This document shows positions 24,793-38,720 of a stretch of DNA of 64,000 nt, in pieces; the first letter of the stretch is position 1; each line of letters begins with the position of its first letter. The translations under genes were made by a program, and so were the position numbers. The stretch lies in the NCBI GenBank assembly GCA_013399855.1, contig VXAY01002200.1, positions 1,062,561 through 1,126,560 of the forward strand. The letters run 5' to 3'. Source of the DNA: Oxyruncus cristatus (taxonomy: Eukaryota > Chordata > Aves > Passeriformes > Cotingidae). The notes beneath the pieces were generated by a model. It was given only the letters and a program-made list of their open reading frames with translations, did not search any database and was not told where the DNA came from.

Positions 24793-27700
24793 CTTTGTGT
24801 GAGACCTTCTAATGCTGTTTAGTATTGGTACACAGCTGTGAGCCACTGAATCTCTGGAGTATGTCTGCATATGTTTTCTGTTTGTGCCTTACCATGTCTA
24901 TTCTGCCAACTTCTGTACACTGGAGGCCACAGGGATACCCATGAAGTTCCTTGTATGGCTCACAAGACAAGGAATGGAAGGTGCTATGAATAGAGTTACG
25001 TGACATGAGATTGATTACTGTTAAAATCTTTGATTTCTGGACACTTCAGCATCTCTAACAGTAGCCACAAAAAGTTCAAACTGTTCTGGTAGTAAGACTG
25101 TTGGGTAAATATAAGAAGATGATCTTGTTTTCTTTTTACAATAAGTATGAAATTCAAACTACCTGAAATCTAAAATAATGTGGGTTTATGTGAAGTTCTC
25201 ATGGTAGTCAATCAGATCCCTGGTGTGAGCTCTGCATTTTCTTTTTCTTGGCAAAGCTGATTAACATGATGCATGTTTTGCAGGCAGACACATAACCCAG
25301 ACAACTACCTGGCTGTGATGTGAGACATGGCTGGAAAAGGACTCTTTCACTTTTCAAAGACAGGTACAACAGCCACATAGCCAAATGCATGCTTACCAGC
25401 TTCCTATAAACTTGTGGTGTTAAATGAGGATGCAGGAGTTTTACACTGCTACAGATCCAGCTGGTTACAGATGTAATCAGAGCTTAAGGCTTTCCATATT
25501 TTATCATCCAGGTATAATTTTACCTGTTCACATCTGTAAAAGGCTGCTAACCCTATGAAGCAGTTAGTAAACTATTTAAAATACATTTAAAATACACTTG
25601 GAATATAAAAAGTGACCAGATGTTGTTTTCCTTCCCCTGTTTGAAATCAGCTGAGTACCAGGCATGCTTCGGTCTTTCAGCTTTGCACAAGCTCATGCTT
25701 GAAAAATTATTTGGCCCTCCCTGTTAGAGGGTCAATGGGGTGTGCAGTACCACTCTCCCTTTCCTGCAGCTAAGACCAGTGCATGGAATATGATTTTTCT
25801 AAAAACCAATCAATTTTCACCCCCATTTACCTGGAAGAAGCTTGTTTTAGATGAGGACACTTTAACAGTGACACGACTTGTCTGTGATGCTTGGGCACAG
25901 TACCCAGGTGGTGGGACCCTCATGGCTGGTCCTGTCACATGCCAGGGACATGTCATGATGCTGGTGTGATGGTCTGGCATTGCTTCCTTGGTCTGGATAA
26001 CATCTGCTCTCACCTGAATTCACGTTTGACCATGACACACTCTGTGGGCACCAAAGTCAGCGTTCAGTGAGTAATTGCCACCATTTTTCTGCAGAGAGAC
26101 ACTTATGTGCAAACCAGGCTTGATTCTGCAAACTTATGATGCTTAGCAGCAGGGACAGGTGAAGGTATTGTGGAGTAGAATATCTTTTACCTTTGTACTG
26201 AGTAAATTGAAAGACCACTGTGTGGTGAACAAGTTCAGCAGTAAATACGACCCCAAGTGATGTAGCACTGATGTTTGTTTCCTGTGGACCTTAACTTATC
26301 CCTGTGCAAAGTTAATACATTCCTGCTGAGCTGATCCCACTGACAGCCAATTTTTATAGGAATTTATCTTTTTACTCTTCATGGCAGGAACTGGGAAAAG
26401 TCGGTCAAGAAAATTACTTCAGAATATTCTGGTGTCTGCTAAGACACTTTCTCATCGCACTGGCAATTCCTTCTGCCCTGGAGAAGGAAGGGGTGACATT
26501 TCTCAGGGTTATACCGTGCTCCACGTACTGCAGCTGAACTGCCAGCTGAGCCCCCAAGACAGGCCAGTAACTGACTTAGTGCATATCAAATTCCATTCCA
26601 CTCCCCTTTGTGAACACAATGGCTGAGAGGTATCCAAGGCAAGAAAGTGAACAGCCAAACACAGCTGACATGACATAATAAACAAAAGCAGACGTGCCTC
26701 TTCACATAGTCAGTGTTAGGGAGGCGGGAGCAAAGCATGTTTCAACAACAAAGGAAAATTTGTACCTGAACACAGCAGGCTTTGCAGACAAAGGAAGACA
26801 CTATCAGTGATGGTTAGTGAAGTCGCATTTGCCGATCACAACATACCAGCTGTGAGGAAATGTCTGTTGTGGGTTCCAAACCAGCACAACAGCCCAAATA
26901 AATGACAAAAGCATGATGTCCAAGTTCAAGGCTTCCAGTGAAATATTGTTAGCATTTGGGCTGGCAAATCTAGAGTCCTTCAGAAATCTATTAGATGGAT
27001 CCAAGTTCACTACTTCTGTGCCACGTGCTGTGTACTCTCAGATGAAGCAGTTTTTTGGATCCAGACCAGCGGGAAACAACGTAAGACATTAAACATAATT
27101 TAAATTTGAATGAGTGTTGAGTGCAGATGATGGCACTCTTGAAATTCAAGATGCCTCAAAGTTCTAGGTATGGTTTCTGTATTCATACACAGAGTTTTCT
27201 CTGTATGTTTTAGTGGTAACAAGTGGAATGATAATGGATATTTTTTATCCCACCTAAGAAAAAGATTGCACTGAGCTAAGAGTTTTACCTGCCAGTTTCA
27301 CCGTATCATCCTCAACCACTAAGAAACCCAAACCCTTCCTTTCTAAAGACAGACCTAGGGTGAGAAAACTTGATAGGTAAGGTGACTTTCCAAGGTCATT
27401 TCAATGTCAGAGATGAAGTTCCTAACTGCAGTTATATCTCATATCTAAATAACTTTTACATTAAGTCCCTCAGTGCTGCTGGCAGCAGAGTGCATTAGAT
27501 AAATCAGAGTATTCAGAAGGAATAGAATTACTTTGACAAGATAAAAGGTTTTGCAATACCTGTACTTAAATGACAATAAAAATCATAAAATATTGGGCTT
27601 TAGATAGCATGTTTATGTGTCTTAGAATTAACAGAGAAAGAGGATATATTCACATTTTATATTGAGCTATCCGTGTCCTAGGAGTAAACTTTTCCCTTCC

Positions 27701-28676
27701 ACATGGAAGTTGGTGAAGGCTCTGAGGGCTCTTCTTTGACTATAAGTGTTTTGGTGTAAATAACAGGTCTTTGTTCTTCATTTGCACGTCATGGTCAGAT
27801 AGTTGGTCACAACAGGGATGCCTAAGCACTACATACAGGTGAAAGAATAAATGTTCTCCTTTCTGGGTTCCTAAAAAGATTTTTTTCTTGGCTCATATGC
27901 AGGATTATGCACCCATATTTTGGTATTTTGGTATTAACTTAATTTGAAACTGCAAACCTGTGTTTACTGATGTTGTAGCAGATCAGCAGGGATGCAAAGA
28001 AGTATCCATAAGTCAATCAGTATAATATTAATAGCAAAAGTGTACATTCAAATTATGAGGAGCCCTAGATCATGGTCATTATTCATGGCAGATGTTTCCA
28101 GTTGAGTTGTAACTAAAACAAGATAATTTTTTTTTCAGTGCTACCTATCTAGAATTAAATAGTATTTTATTATTGTAACATGGAGACAAGATGCAAATGA
28201 GGAGTTACACATGAAAAACATCTGTTTATATACATTAAGAATTCAGTGTGCATTTTTCCTTAGGTTCTTTAAGGAGCAGGAAAAATGTTTTTTCAAATTA
28301 TTTTCCAGTATTATTCTGGAAAGCTCACAGATTTTCATAAAAGCTTTTTCTTTTCATTTCTTTGTTTGCTTATTCCTTATATTCCTTTAATGCCAAATGA
28401 CATTTTTCTTTACTAATGGCACTGTAGTTCTAAAGATCAGGAACAGCAGTAAGCTTATTAAAAATTAAAAAGGGCCTCTGAGGTAAAATATGCAAGATAT
28501 GCTTGACTGTGCTATCAATGATTTTGGAGTTGTTTTTTTTTTTTTAATTTATTTATCCATATGCTAATATATTTTCCTAGCACCTGCAATATTCAAACCA
28601 GAGGACATGGAGTATAGGTTTTCAGGCCGGGGGTATATATTTCGTAAGAAAACACTATAAACTGAATGAAGAAATG

Positions 28677-28724
28677 AAAGAAAAACAAAAAAAACCAAAC
28701 AAAAAAAACAAACAAACAAAAAGA
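28677..28724 (+). repeat. A-rich (CAAA)n low-complexity tract
   Basis: About 48 bp made almost only of A with spaced C, partly as CAAA units. Confidence 0.85.
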
Positions 28725-29159
28725 ATTACTGTTTCAGCTTGCCTTTTTTGGGGTAGTTGCTGTTGCTGCAACTAAATTACAAAGGCAGTTGGTCACCAAG
28801 AGAATTAAGGTATTGTGTAGTTGCTTAAGTTGAATTCACCAGGCTGAAACACTCAACACAGTCAAAGAACTAAAATATAATTAGAATAAGATGTGACATC
28901 CTACACATTCATATGATTTAAGGAAAAAAATAAGTTGAGATTTATAATGCAAATGTTTAAGCTTCTGTTTTACCCCAGGAAAGAAAGAAGCCCCATGCAT
29001 TCTAATAAGAACACTGAAGTTGGAATGGCAGTCTATATACTCAGAGAATTTATTCATAATAGATAATGGTAGCAACTTAATTCCAAAACTTACTTTGAAA
29101 AGAAGAATCATCTCACTAATTGGTAAAATATTATATATATATTACAGTGCAGAAACTTA

Positions 29160-29187
29160 TTATTTATGAGCATAAGCTCATAAATAA
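29160..29187. repeat. Perfect 12-bp inverted repeat, 4-nt loop
   Basis: TTATTTATGAGC (29160-29171), loop ATAA, then its exact complement GCTCATAAATAA (29176-29187). It is not at the edge of any recognised element. It could be a chance hairpin, the core of a decayed palindromic element, or a structured site. Confidence 0.9.
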
Positions 29188-29861
29188 CAGAGGAAAGATT
29201 GCACCTGGTGACAAAAATTCTGTTTAGCTAGTAAAAGAGCAAATTGCTGTTGAATCACTGATGCAAAAGCAACCAGGGAAGCACAAATGATTTGTTTAAC
29301 ATAATTCTAACTTACCTTTGAGCTAAACTGCAGTATGTTTTTGTAATGTAGTCCAAATAAATGGTTTGTGTTGGTGTTCAACAGGTGACAACTAACTAAA
29401 AACCTACGTTGAAGTTTACTATACAACAAGAAGATGACAAGGCGTTTGCATGAGTAAGGGTGAAATATGCCAAGATTTATCAGAAATTTAGATAAAATGG
29501 ATGCATATGTCCTATTCTTTATGCTCCTAGATAAAAAAGATTTATTTGATCATGGCAATGTTTACTGTTTCTTTTAGTGAAGGCATAAATCTTTGCACCT
29601 CCTCATTAATATATTCAAACTTTTTTCCCTTTCTACTTAAAATGTAAATAATGTTTCCCAGAGGCTGTAATGTAATATTTGATTAAGTTATTTACTTAGA
29701 TTCAGAAATTGCAAACTATCTAAATCACAACCCTCTAGTCAATACCTCAATGGAAAAAAATTAACTTTAACAGTAATTTCACATATAATGCATAAAATAC
29801 ATACTTATATACTAAGAATTAATTTCATAATTCCTTGGTGATGATGAAAATCGCCCCTTTC

Positions 29862-30180
29862 CATGGGACAGGAAAACCTTCCACTGGACCAGGTTGCTCA
29901 CAGCCCCTTCCAACCTGGCCTTGAACTCTTCCGGGGATGGGGCATCCACAACTTCTCTGGGCAACCAGTAAAGAATTTCTTCCCAATATGTAACCTAAAC
30001 CTACTCCCTTTCAGTTTGGAGTCATTACTTTGTCCTATTTGTACATGACCCTAAAGGAAACCACTCTCTAGATCTCTTATAAACCCTTTTTAGGCACTGG
30101 AAGATGGATTAATGCAATAAGGGATCCCTGGGCCTTCTCTTCTCCAGACTGAACAACCCCAGCTTTCTAATCTAAATATC
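29862..30180 (-). mobile_element. CR1 LINE 3' region fragment
   Basis: Minus-strand CR1 3' sequence. On the plus strand the phrases ACCAGGTTGCTCA, CCCCTTCCAACCTGGCCTTG, GGGATGGGGCATCCACAACT and TCTCTGGGCAACC, then AGTAAAGAATTTCTTCC..ATATGTAACCTAAA, and CTTCTCTTCTCCAGACTGAA follow CR1 order. A small internal deletion removes the usual segment after GGGCAACC. The terminal tail octamers are missing on the left. Its subfamily differs from the 4.3 kb copy. Confidence 0.85.
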
Positions 30181-33100
30181 TAAAGACATTTAGGTCATAT
30201 TTGACCATTGTCCATAAGGCTGTTTGATTTTCTTATCATGGAAAGAGAAAACAAGGGAAAGCAGATCAGTGTACAGCAACATGTATTCTTTCCAATTGGC
30301 TGCATTTTTCTCCATACAATTGTCTTCTCCTTTGAGCAACTGCTCATCTGCTCTTTAGATTTGATGAATAATTTTACTCTGAAAAAAAAGATTAAATATG
30401 GTGAATCAGACTTTTACAGATAAGACAATAAAATAGCTTCAATTCTACCCTCAAGTGACATCACGAAAATAAAAAAAACCACAGAAATTAGGTCTGCTAA
30501 GTCAAGTTAATTCAAGTTGGGACCAAAATTCAAGTAGTTTGATTTTAATGTATGTTTTTGTTGTTACACTGACATACGAATGCCTTAACCGTGCATTTCT
30601 GTACCTTCCATTTTGTTTGAATTTGGACAATTTGTTTAGGGAACAACTGTAACATTAACATTTTTTCTCATCTTAAGTTGTATTTTTAAATGATGACTTC
30701 AATTTTGTTCCATTATTTTTACTCTACGTAAAATACATACTTGTTTGTGTGTATGTGTTTGTCGCTGGAGGTCTACAGAGTGAAGAATTTATTTTCAAAC
30801 ATTTTGTGAATAACTTTGTTAGTCTACCCAATGCTTGATTCTTAGTGCATTTGAAATATTTAAGCATGTTAAAAATAAATCTAAGTAACCCATTATAAAC
30901 CATTTCAAGATCACATTTTTGTAACTGAGAAGGGAATAACATGATAATCTGGAAAAAAAAAAAAAAAAAAAAGACATGCTGAGACAAAATGTGTATAACA
31001 TACTAACTTAAGTATACAATGAGAGTTTCCAGAAGCTGTTAGGCACACTGTCCTCTTCATGAGGCAATACAGGATAAACCTGTGACCTTTTCATTTATAT
31101 GTTCCTTTCCCCTTACAAAAAACTTTCTGATCTTTGGAGAATAATTAAATGTAGTATATCAGAGTATGGGGAACTTTTTCCTCCAAGAAGGAAAAAAAAG
31201 TTACTAAATGGAGTTACAGTCATAGAAACCATTCCTTCCCCAGAAAAAAAAGGACAAAAGAAATAAATAGGTCAGAACCACAGCTGATGCCATTTTGAGT
31301 GATTCCACTGAAATGGCTGACAGAGACACCTGTTTAAGGTGAAAAAACCTATTACACCATCCTAGTCTGGCTTCCTGCATAATGCAGGCCAGAAAATCCC
31401 ATATAGTAACTCTCTTTGAGCTGATAGATCTCTTGATTCACTTGATTTGGTTCTCTTTTTGAAAGATTAGTAGATTTTCTCCCTAGGAGGCAGAACATCA
31501 TGAGACAGCTGCAGTACCTGATTCAGTATTTGATTTGCAAAAAACATTTACAATTTTGGTCTGTGATGATTGTGAAGATGTCAGTAGCTCCTGCTGACCT
31601 CTCAAGAACTGGCTCACTGCCAAAGTGAGAAGGGCAGTGTTTCAAAGAAAATGAAAAGCTTTTGGAATCCCAAGCTGACAGCGACAAATGTCTGGATGAC
31701 AAGGTCAAATGGCAGGTGTCTCTGTTATTGAATATAACTAAAGGTCACATATGGGATGAGTTTCTGATTTTTAAGAGAATTCTAACTGGAACTTTGTAAT
31801 AAGACATCAGAAAAAAAGGAATAAAGAAGAAGCCTAGTTCATTGTATAAATTACATGAGCACTAGACATGGACACAAAAGCTGAATGAAGAGATATAGAA
31901 TTTATGTCTTGAAAGATCAGATGGCCCTCAATGGAAGAATTTGTTTTCTCAGTGTTTGGATTTTCTAAGCTTGAGATCAGTCTCTTTTTTTTTTTTTTCC
32001 TCCTCTCTGCACACTGGAATTCACAATAAGGAGGAAGTGCCATTGGCTTCAGATACATGTGTGCTTAGTGTTTAAATAGACATAATAAATGTGGTTGGCT
32101 TAAAAATAGATTATTTGTGGTGGTAGAAGTCAAGTCATTGATTTACATCAGTGAGGTGATAGAGGAAGAAGAAGTTAAGTTTTCAAATGAGAAACCTGCT
32201 TATTCAAATTGTCTTAGTTCTGTTACATTGGTGAAGTTATTCTGAAGTATTTACAGCAATTTTAAGAAAAGGAAACTTTTTGAATTTTATTCTGGAAGTA
32301 ATGCTACAATGGCCTTGAAGGCCTGCTTGGACAGAAGAAGCCAATGGCAAGAATGGATGACCTAGATTTTAGCAGGAGTTGGGCACTTCTGGATAGTCTA
32401 TTCAAGGCCAAAGCCAATAAGCCAGCTGCTGCAAGCAGACTTGCCAAATGTCCTGACAAAATAAGAGACTATTCTGATTTTTTTTTCTTTTTTTCTTTTT
32501 GGTAAAATCCCCCAGCATCCCAGTAAAAGAGTACAGGTTCCCATTTTTGCTGTATGTTAAACACAACATACCTATCATTTTAACACAGCATGATGAAACC
32601 AACCCTTTGGATACTGGGGGATAACACGGGAACCTGTCCAACTGCTGCCTGCTCCAGCTGGCTGTGTCACAGGGAGATTGTGACACTGTCACTTTGGTGC
32701 CCATTGTATTTGAAATTGAATCCAGATTTCCTGATGCCTAGAAAAATGCCCTGACCATGGACCTATTGGACGGGGGCAATGATATTGCTACCCGTCAGAG
32801 ATAGTGCTCTGGCAGACATTTCTGCCTAATGCAAGTTTCCCTCAGAAATGATGACCTCTGCATTGTGTTCACAGAGTGAATGCAGAGAGATTTCTATCCT
32901 GTCGGATTTATTTTGTGTTTGAAGTTATTTTCCCATTCCTATGACTAATTCTTGGCTATGACCTCTTTCATAAGCAACTTATTGCAAGGCCTGAAATAGC
33001 TGTGGGACAGATTCTCCACTTGTTGAAATCAGCTTTGGTGAACTATGCTGATTTAGGTTAGCTCAAAATTTATCCTGATGCATTTTGATAGGCCATGACA

Positions 33101-36100
33101 AGTCAGATACCGAATTCTAATGCCTCATTGAATAAGCAGACCCCTTAGAATGAGAACTTGGATGTAACATATTATCTGGATGTTCATTTGCCTGCAATGT
33201 CCAGGTACATTTATTTAGGCATGACAGTAAGTAAGCCTAAAAGGGATGCACAGATGCAGATGTGATTTAATTTAAAGTACTGGTATATCTAATCACTGAA
33301 TTTTCTGCTTTCATATCTAATCAAACAAGGGTTGGGGAAACAGGTAAAATTCCTTTGAGCAGGATTATTCAAAACATAGGGCAGAGGAAGGAACCTTTAG
33401 CTAATTAGATTTTGCTTTTTATCCAGTATTTCAGTAATACTGAAAAATAAGTCATTTCTGTAATGGAGGGTGCAAAGAACTCTCTAGGCATCATCCTGAG
33501 CAGGAATAAGCTTTGAGAAACAGAAGTAAATATCCTTGGGGTAGCCACAGTCTGCTGCCACATGCCACACTTTGTACTCAGTGGGGATGTGCTGCTGTGT
33601 GCCCACAGTTAATTACATTCATCCTGCAAAGGACCACTAAGTCACTGTAATTACATGGCTGCTTTATGCACTCTGCTTACAGCTGTGTCTCTAGTTGTAG
33701 TGCTGCTTGCAGGAGAGTGACAGAAAAAGCTGGATTGTGGTGGAGAGGTCTCCCCTACTTGCACCTATGCCAAGGATGCACTAACGGAAATGGTGTTACC
33801 TATTCCTTTTTGCTTAAGGTCTGAGTCCCATGGCTGTTCTTCCTGGGTGCACACATACCAGCACCGTTGTGTAATTGCTCCTGGGTGCTGGTGGCCCTGA
33901 TTTTTTCATGATTAATTTCCTGATGTGCATGACTACATCTACACTAATTTTTTCCTGGTTTGGGTGGGTTTTTTAGCAATAGTGTGGTTGGGACAAATAT
34001 ACATGTAAAAAAATCTCCTTTGCTCATAACTGCCTCTTGAAAAGGACTGGAAGACAAGTAAAAAGTGCATCCTTAATCTATTGTTTTGTGAAAGGCGATC
34101 TGTCAGGTCTTTAACTGGAAATCTGACGGCAGGAGGCAGAGGGATGACATTTAATACTGTCATCCCACAGACCTAAGGTGTGTGAGAATTTTATTAGGAG
34201 TTTCTTTAATGACTTCAAGAGGACTTATTCTTTCCTTGTCAGCCCATCAGAGATGAGGGCCTGCCTATAATATTCTAGCACTTCTTCTGCATTAAAGTTT
34301 TGGGCTGCTATTCTCAGCTTTCCTAAGAAGGTATGGGACAGAAACCAAACAATCCTGTTTTTTCATTTGATATTATCTTTTTTCTTCATTAACACATGGG
34401 GTCATAATTATGTATTTGAATTTCCATTGCAAATGTAATGAATTTTTTTTTTACTAAACTGCTCTTCTAGGAGTGGGTCAGCCTAATACAGTGAAAGCCA
34501 GTCCCCATAACTGATAAAGATTACAGCAGTTTTCTGGGAAAGTGTTACCAAGTGGCCTCATTGCATCTAAAAGAATGTATCTCACATATTATTCCTTGTT
34601 CTCATAAGAACAGGCATCTTGTGTTGCCTACCAAGTCTAGGGATAAACTAAATTCATCTAAGAAAAACTTCACATTTATTCTTAGTTCACCGATTTAAGA
34701 ACATGACACTACATATTGGAAATCTGTCTTTTCTTCTTTAAAAAAAGAAAATCTCCCAGGATTACTGTGAAACATACTGTATAGAAAACTATTTTCTCAC
34801 TTGCTAATGAGTCTTATCACTTAAAAGTCAGGTCATGAGTTTCAGACTTAAGTGCCTGCCTTCAGAGAGCTAAATAAAAGTTTCTTGCTTTTCAGGGATG
34901 CTCACAACAATAAATACCTCCACTGATTTAATTAAGCATTATGGTACTTAGCAACTCAGAAGAATTCAGGTCTACCTTAATTTGGGTGTATAATATAGCT
35001 GTAGGCATCCACAGAATAAAAAATTAATGTTAGCTTTAAAAACTCTGTAAAAAAAGAGTGAGACTAACAGTTTTGGCCATCCCCCTCATCCCCAATTCCA
35101 GTGAGCATTTAACATGGTCTGAAAGTTAACCACTATTAGGAAGAAGGAGCCCTGGGGGAGCAGTACTGCACTGGCAAGGTGATAAACTGCCAGCAGTATA
35201 ATCAGACTCTTACAGCACAAAATTGAGAATGTTGAAATACAAGTTCTAATCTTGACTTGATGTGTGGCTTCGGCAAAGTAATTTCAGTCCTTCCTTTCAG
35301 TTTACTAGCTAATAAAGAGTGAACAGTAAGTTATTTTGAGGATGCTGTGTTATCTAATTAATTTTAGTCAAGCAAGCATTTTGAAAACTGACCATACTAA
35401 GCACAATTTTCTACTATTTTCTACTACTACTAGCAAAAGTAAAATAGAAATCAATTTCAAATATATTCAGGCTCTTGCTATATCCAGTTCAAATGGAACT
35501 TGCCAACGTGACACCTTTGTGGATTTAAGTATCTACTTCAAAATGAAACGAAGGCGCCTCCATAGCTTCCTCATAGTGTTGCTGTGACACATTAAAACCT
35601 GAGGGATTTTCTAACAGAGGAAACTATGACTCTAAACTTCCCATTTTTTTTCTCTGTTTTTGAATATTCAAAAGATTGGCGTTCAAAAGGTTGGCTTTTT
35701 TCAAAGTTTTTTAGCTCTACAGAACAGCAAAACAAGTCTGTTACCCATAAAATGCAAAAGTATTGGACAGTTACCATTGTGATTGTAAAATAAATGTTTG
35801 AATTAGATACCTGGGCTTTAGAATGAGTGCTGAGAAAAAGAAGGAGAACTTACTCTTCTTTCAGCGTCTCTGTTTGAAGGTTTGCATTCTGGAGACTATC
35901 AGGACACCACAAAGGTCATCAGGTCACCAGCTTCATTATAATTAAGCCTGAGGTTCTGTAAGATGAAAAGGAAATCCATCCAAACTGTGGATAGTCTGAA
36001 TCTGTAGAATACAGATTTTAAGTATTTTCTATTTGAGATATATCTTAACAGTTTTTTCCAAGAATTCTGTATTCACTGTCATATCCTCATGAATACCTCT

Positions 36101-36849
36101 TTTTACCTAATCTGCCCATTAAACAATGTATCCTGTACAAGGTCTTAAGACCTTATGTTACCAAAACCACATAATGAAGGGGTTTTTCTTTTGTGACTAA
36201 ATTTCAGCGAAATAATTTTAATTCTAGGGATTATTATAGTGATATAATACTCCTCAAGCAATTTATGAACTTGAAATATGGGAATTAAATTCTGCCAGTC
36301 TCATATGTGAAGCATAGGCTAGTATAAATGATCACTATATTCTTGGGGGTGGAGGTGCTGAATATAGAAGTGTGTTCTGTGGTTAACTCAAACCTATGCT
36401 TGTTGCTACACTCATGGCTTACCTCCAACAGTATTCACTCAGTATTAGAAAGTTAAAGCCTATTTTAAGCATGACATTTGAGAAGCCAGTGGTGTTAAAC
36501 TAGACATCCAGGTAGCAGAAGAAGCGTTGAAGTCTTTCAGAAGATTCAGATTTTAACCTGTCACAGACAAAAACAGACAGATTTTGTTTTGAGAGCACTT
36601 AAGGAAAGAATTTAATTAAATTAAGCACTTGTTTAAACTTGGACCAACTGTTTAAATGATGCCATAGTTAATTGATATAATCTGTAATAATCTCATAGTT
36701 GGAGTTTAAATAGCAATGTCAAAATAGTGGAAGCGGGCAGTTTCTGCCGATATTTCAGCTCTACCAAAACGAAAAAACAGAGTTCACATGAAAATGTTTA
36801 CTTGCGTGCCAGCCTTGCTATTTGACATTAGAGATGTGGATCTGCATCC
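30181..36849. other. AT-rich non-coding stretch, 6.7 kb
   Basis: No gene or classifiable repeat was recognised. Simple tracts are A20 at 30953-30972 and T14 at 31985-31998. Open frames are at or below 100 codons; several derive their length from the homopolymers. Confidence 0.5.
30953..30972 (+). repeat. A20 homopolymer
   Basis: Twenty consecutive A residues, with no upstream AATAAA or flanking duplication that I can find. Likely length-variable between individuals. Confidence 0.9.
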
Positions 36850-37338
36850 GGTTGGCTGCATCCAGTTGGCGGCCAGTCACTGGTGGTGTCCCCCAGGGAT
36901 CAGTGTTGGGCCCAGTTCTGTTTAATATCTTTATCGACGATTTAGATGAGGGGATAGAGTGCACCATTAGGAAATTTGCAGATGACACCAAGCTGGGGGG
37001 GAGTGTCGATCAGCTGGAAGGCAGGAGGGCTCTGCAGAGGGACCTGACCAGGAGAGCCGGGCTGATTCCAACGGGATGAGGTTCAACAAGGCCAAGTGCT
37101 GGGTCCTGCACTTTGGCCACAGCAACCCCCTGCAGCGCTACAAGCTGGGGACAGAGTGGCTGGAGAGCAGCCAGGCAGGAAGGGACCTGGGAGTTTGGAT
37201 TGACAGGAAGCTGAACATGAGCCAGCAGTATGCTCAGGTGGCCAAGAAGGCCAATGGCATCCTGGCCTGGATCAGGAACAGCGTGGCCATCAGGAGCACG
37301 GAAGTGATTCTTCCCCTGTACTCAGCACTGGTGAACTT
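36850..37338 (+). mobile_element. CR1 LINE RT fragment, truncated at both ends
   Basis: A well-preserved piece of CR1 ORF2 reverse transcriptase. The first frame (36822-37079) gives the palm motif [20 protein letters not shown], followed by the intact catalytic box FADDTKL (FADD at 36975-36986). A small deletion shifts the frame near 37050-37075, and the second frame (37076-37342) continues with [15 protein letters not shown], the [29 protein letters not shown] stretch in parts, and [10 protein letters not shown]. The sequence stops abruptly at about 37338, before the ORF2 end and 3' UTR. GC content is well above the flanks and few stops have accumulated, so it is among the younger CR1 pieces here. 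LINE insertions normally lose their 5' end, not their 3' end, so a later deletion or rearrangement is implied. Confidence 0.92.
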
Positions 37339-38365
37339 CTGAACCATTGCGATACTTTGCATTTCAGCAGTGTTGATCTCAGACTACAGGGCTTTGAATG
37401 CCCTCTCCTCTCATTGTCTAGTCCAAAAGAGACAGAAATGAAACACTAAAAAAAGAGGTAATGTCCTGACGGAAATTAATGGAAGGCACAACCAGTTGTC
37501 TTTCTCAGGGAATTGTGTGCACCAGAAACACTCCATCCTACCAAGTTGCTTAATGTAGAGATGAAAAGCTCCATTCACTCTGACCTCTTCTGTTTGCTTC
37601 ATTAGAACATACAAGTGAAAAGAACCTCCATGTTTAAGTAAGCCAAGCGAGCATTATTATGGGTCACTGTATCACAAAATTGTTCTAATAAACAAAACAG
37701 CCTCCTCAGAACACCCTTGTTACTCTTAACGAAATAATATTTGAGGACCTTTCCACTACCATAATTGGAAAATTTTCACCCATCTCTAGCCCGCCCTTGC
37801 CAATTAGCGGTTCAGATCCACATAAGATTCTTCAAGCCCAGTATGACCTCTTTTACACCCTGTGCTCAAATGTACATCCTTACATTTAATATGCAATACT
37901 ATTTCAGTTTCATTTTCAAATGAAGGTTCTTTATTCTACTTTTGAGTAGAACAAAATCTGAATAGTTTCAAGACAAAAACTCACAAGTACTGCAATGGTA
38001 TGGCCCAGCATACCATGCCTCCTACTCTTCTTTCTCGCTTCATTGTGCCCCTTTCAAGTTTCAGGCATCACATTCTGTTACCCTTCCCATTGAGGCACCA
38101 AACACACAATTAACATGTGATATTTTTCACATGTACACTGTGATCAAGTGATCTTTCAATAAACCAGCTCCAGCCTTGTTACACATGGGGTCTTTTGCAG
38201 GTCTTTGGGCCACTGCTTCATGCATATCTTTTTGCATATATTCCAGCTTTTGGAAATCCTTCAGATAATACAGACTCTCACAATATAAAAATATTTTGGA
38301 ATCAATACATTGAATGCTGTAGGTGGAATATAATTCACATCCGTACAGTCCTCTACCCTGTTCCT
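37339..38365. other. AT-rich non-coding stretch, 1 kb
   Basis: It separates the truncated CR1 from the LTR at 38366. I see no gene, no CR1 continuation and no recognisable repeat. Confidence 0.5.
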
Positions 38366-38720
38366 TGTCATGGTTTAACTCCAGCCATCAACTCAGTCCC
38401 ACACAGCCATTCACTCACTCTCCCACGGTGGCACGGGGAAGAGAATTGGAAGGGTAAAAGTGAGAAAATTTGTGGGTTGACATAAAGGCAGCTTAATCAG
38501 TAAGGCAAAAGCCATTATGCCAGCAAAGTAAAACAAGGAATTCATTCACCTCTTCCCATGGGCAGGCAAGTGTTCAGCACCTCCAGGAAAGTAGGGCTTC
38601 AACACATGTAATAGTTGGGAAGACAAATACCCCCTCATTCCAAATACCCCCTCTTCCTTTGCCTGCCACCCAGCTCTGTATGTTGAGCATGAGACCATAT
38701 GGTATGGCATGTCAGCTGTA
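38366..38720 (+). mobile_element. ERV LTR, 5' part only
   Basis: The segment begins TGTCATGGTTTAACTCCAGC and continues with phrases of a common neoavian ERV LTR: CAACTCAGT.CCACACAGCC, GAAGGGTAAAAGTGAGAAAA, TGTGGGTTGACATAAAGGCAG, CAAGGAATTCATTCACC, CTTCCCATGGGCAGGCAAG, and GAGCATGAGACCATATGGTA near the end. About 355 bp is present. The usual downstream part, with polyadenylation region and CA end, is missing; at about 38720 the sequence changes directly to CR1. The family is recognised from memory of avian genomes, and the name of the subfamily is not given for that reason. No target-site duplication can be tested because one end is lost. Confidence 0.8.

Larger units (their letters stand above)
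24793..29861. other. AT-rich non-coding stretch, 5.1 kb
   Basis: No gene or classifiable repeat was recognised. It contains an A-rich CAAA-type tract at 28677-28724 and a perfect 12-bp hairpin at 29160-29187. Open frames are at or below 83 codons and unremarkable. Confidence 0.5.
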
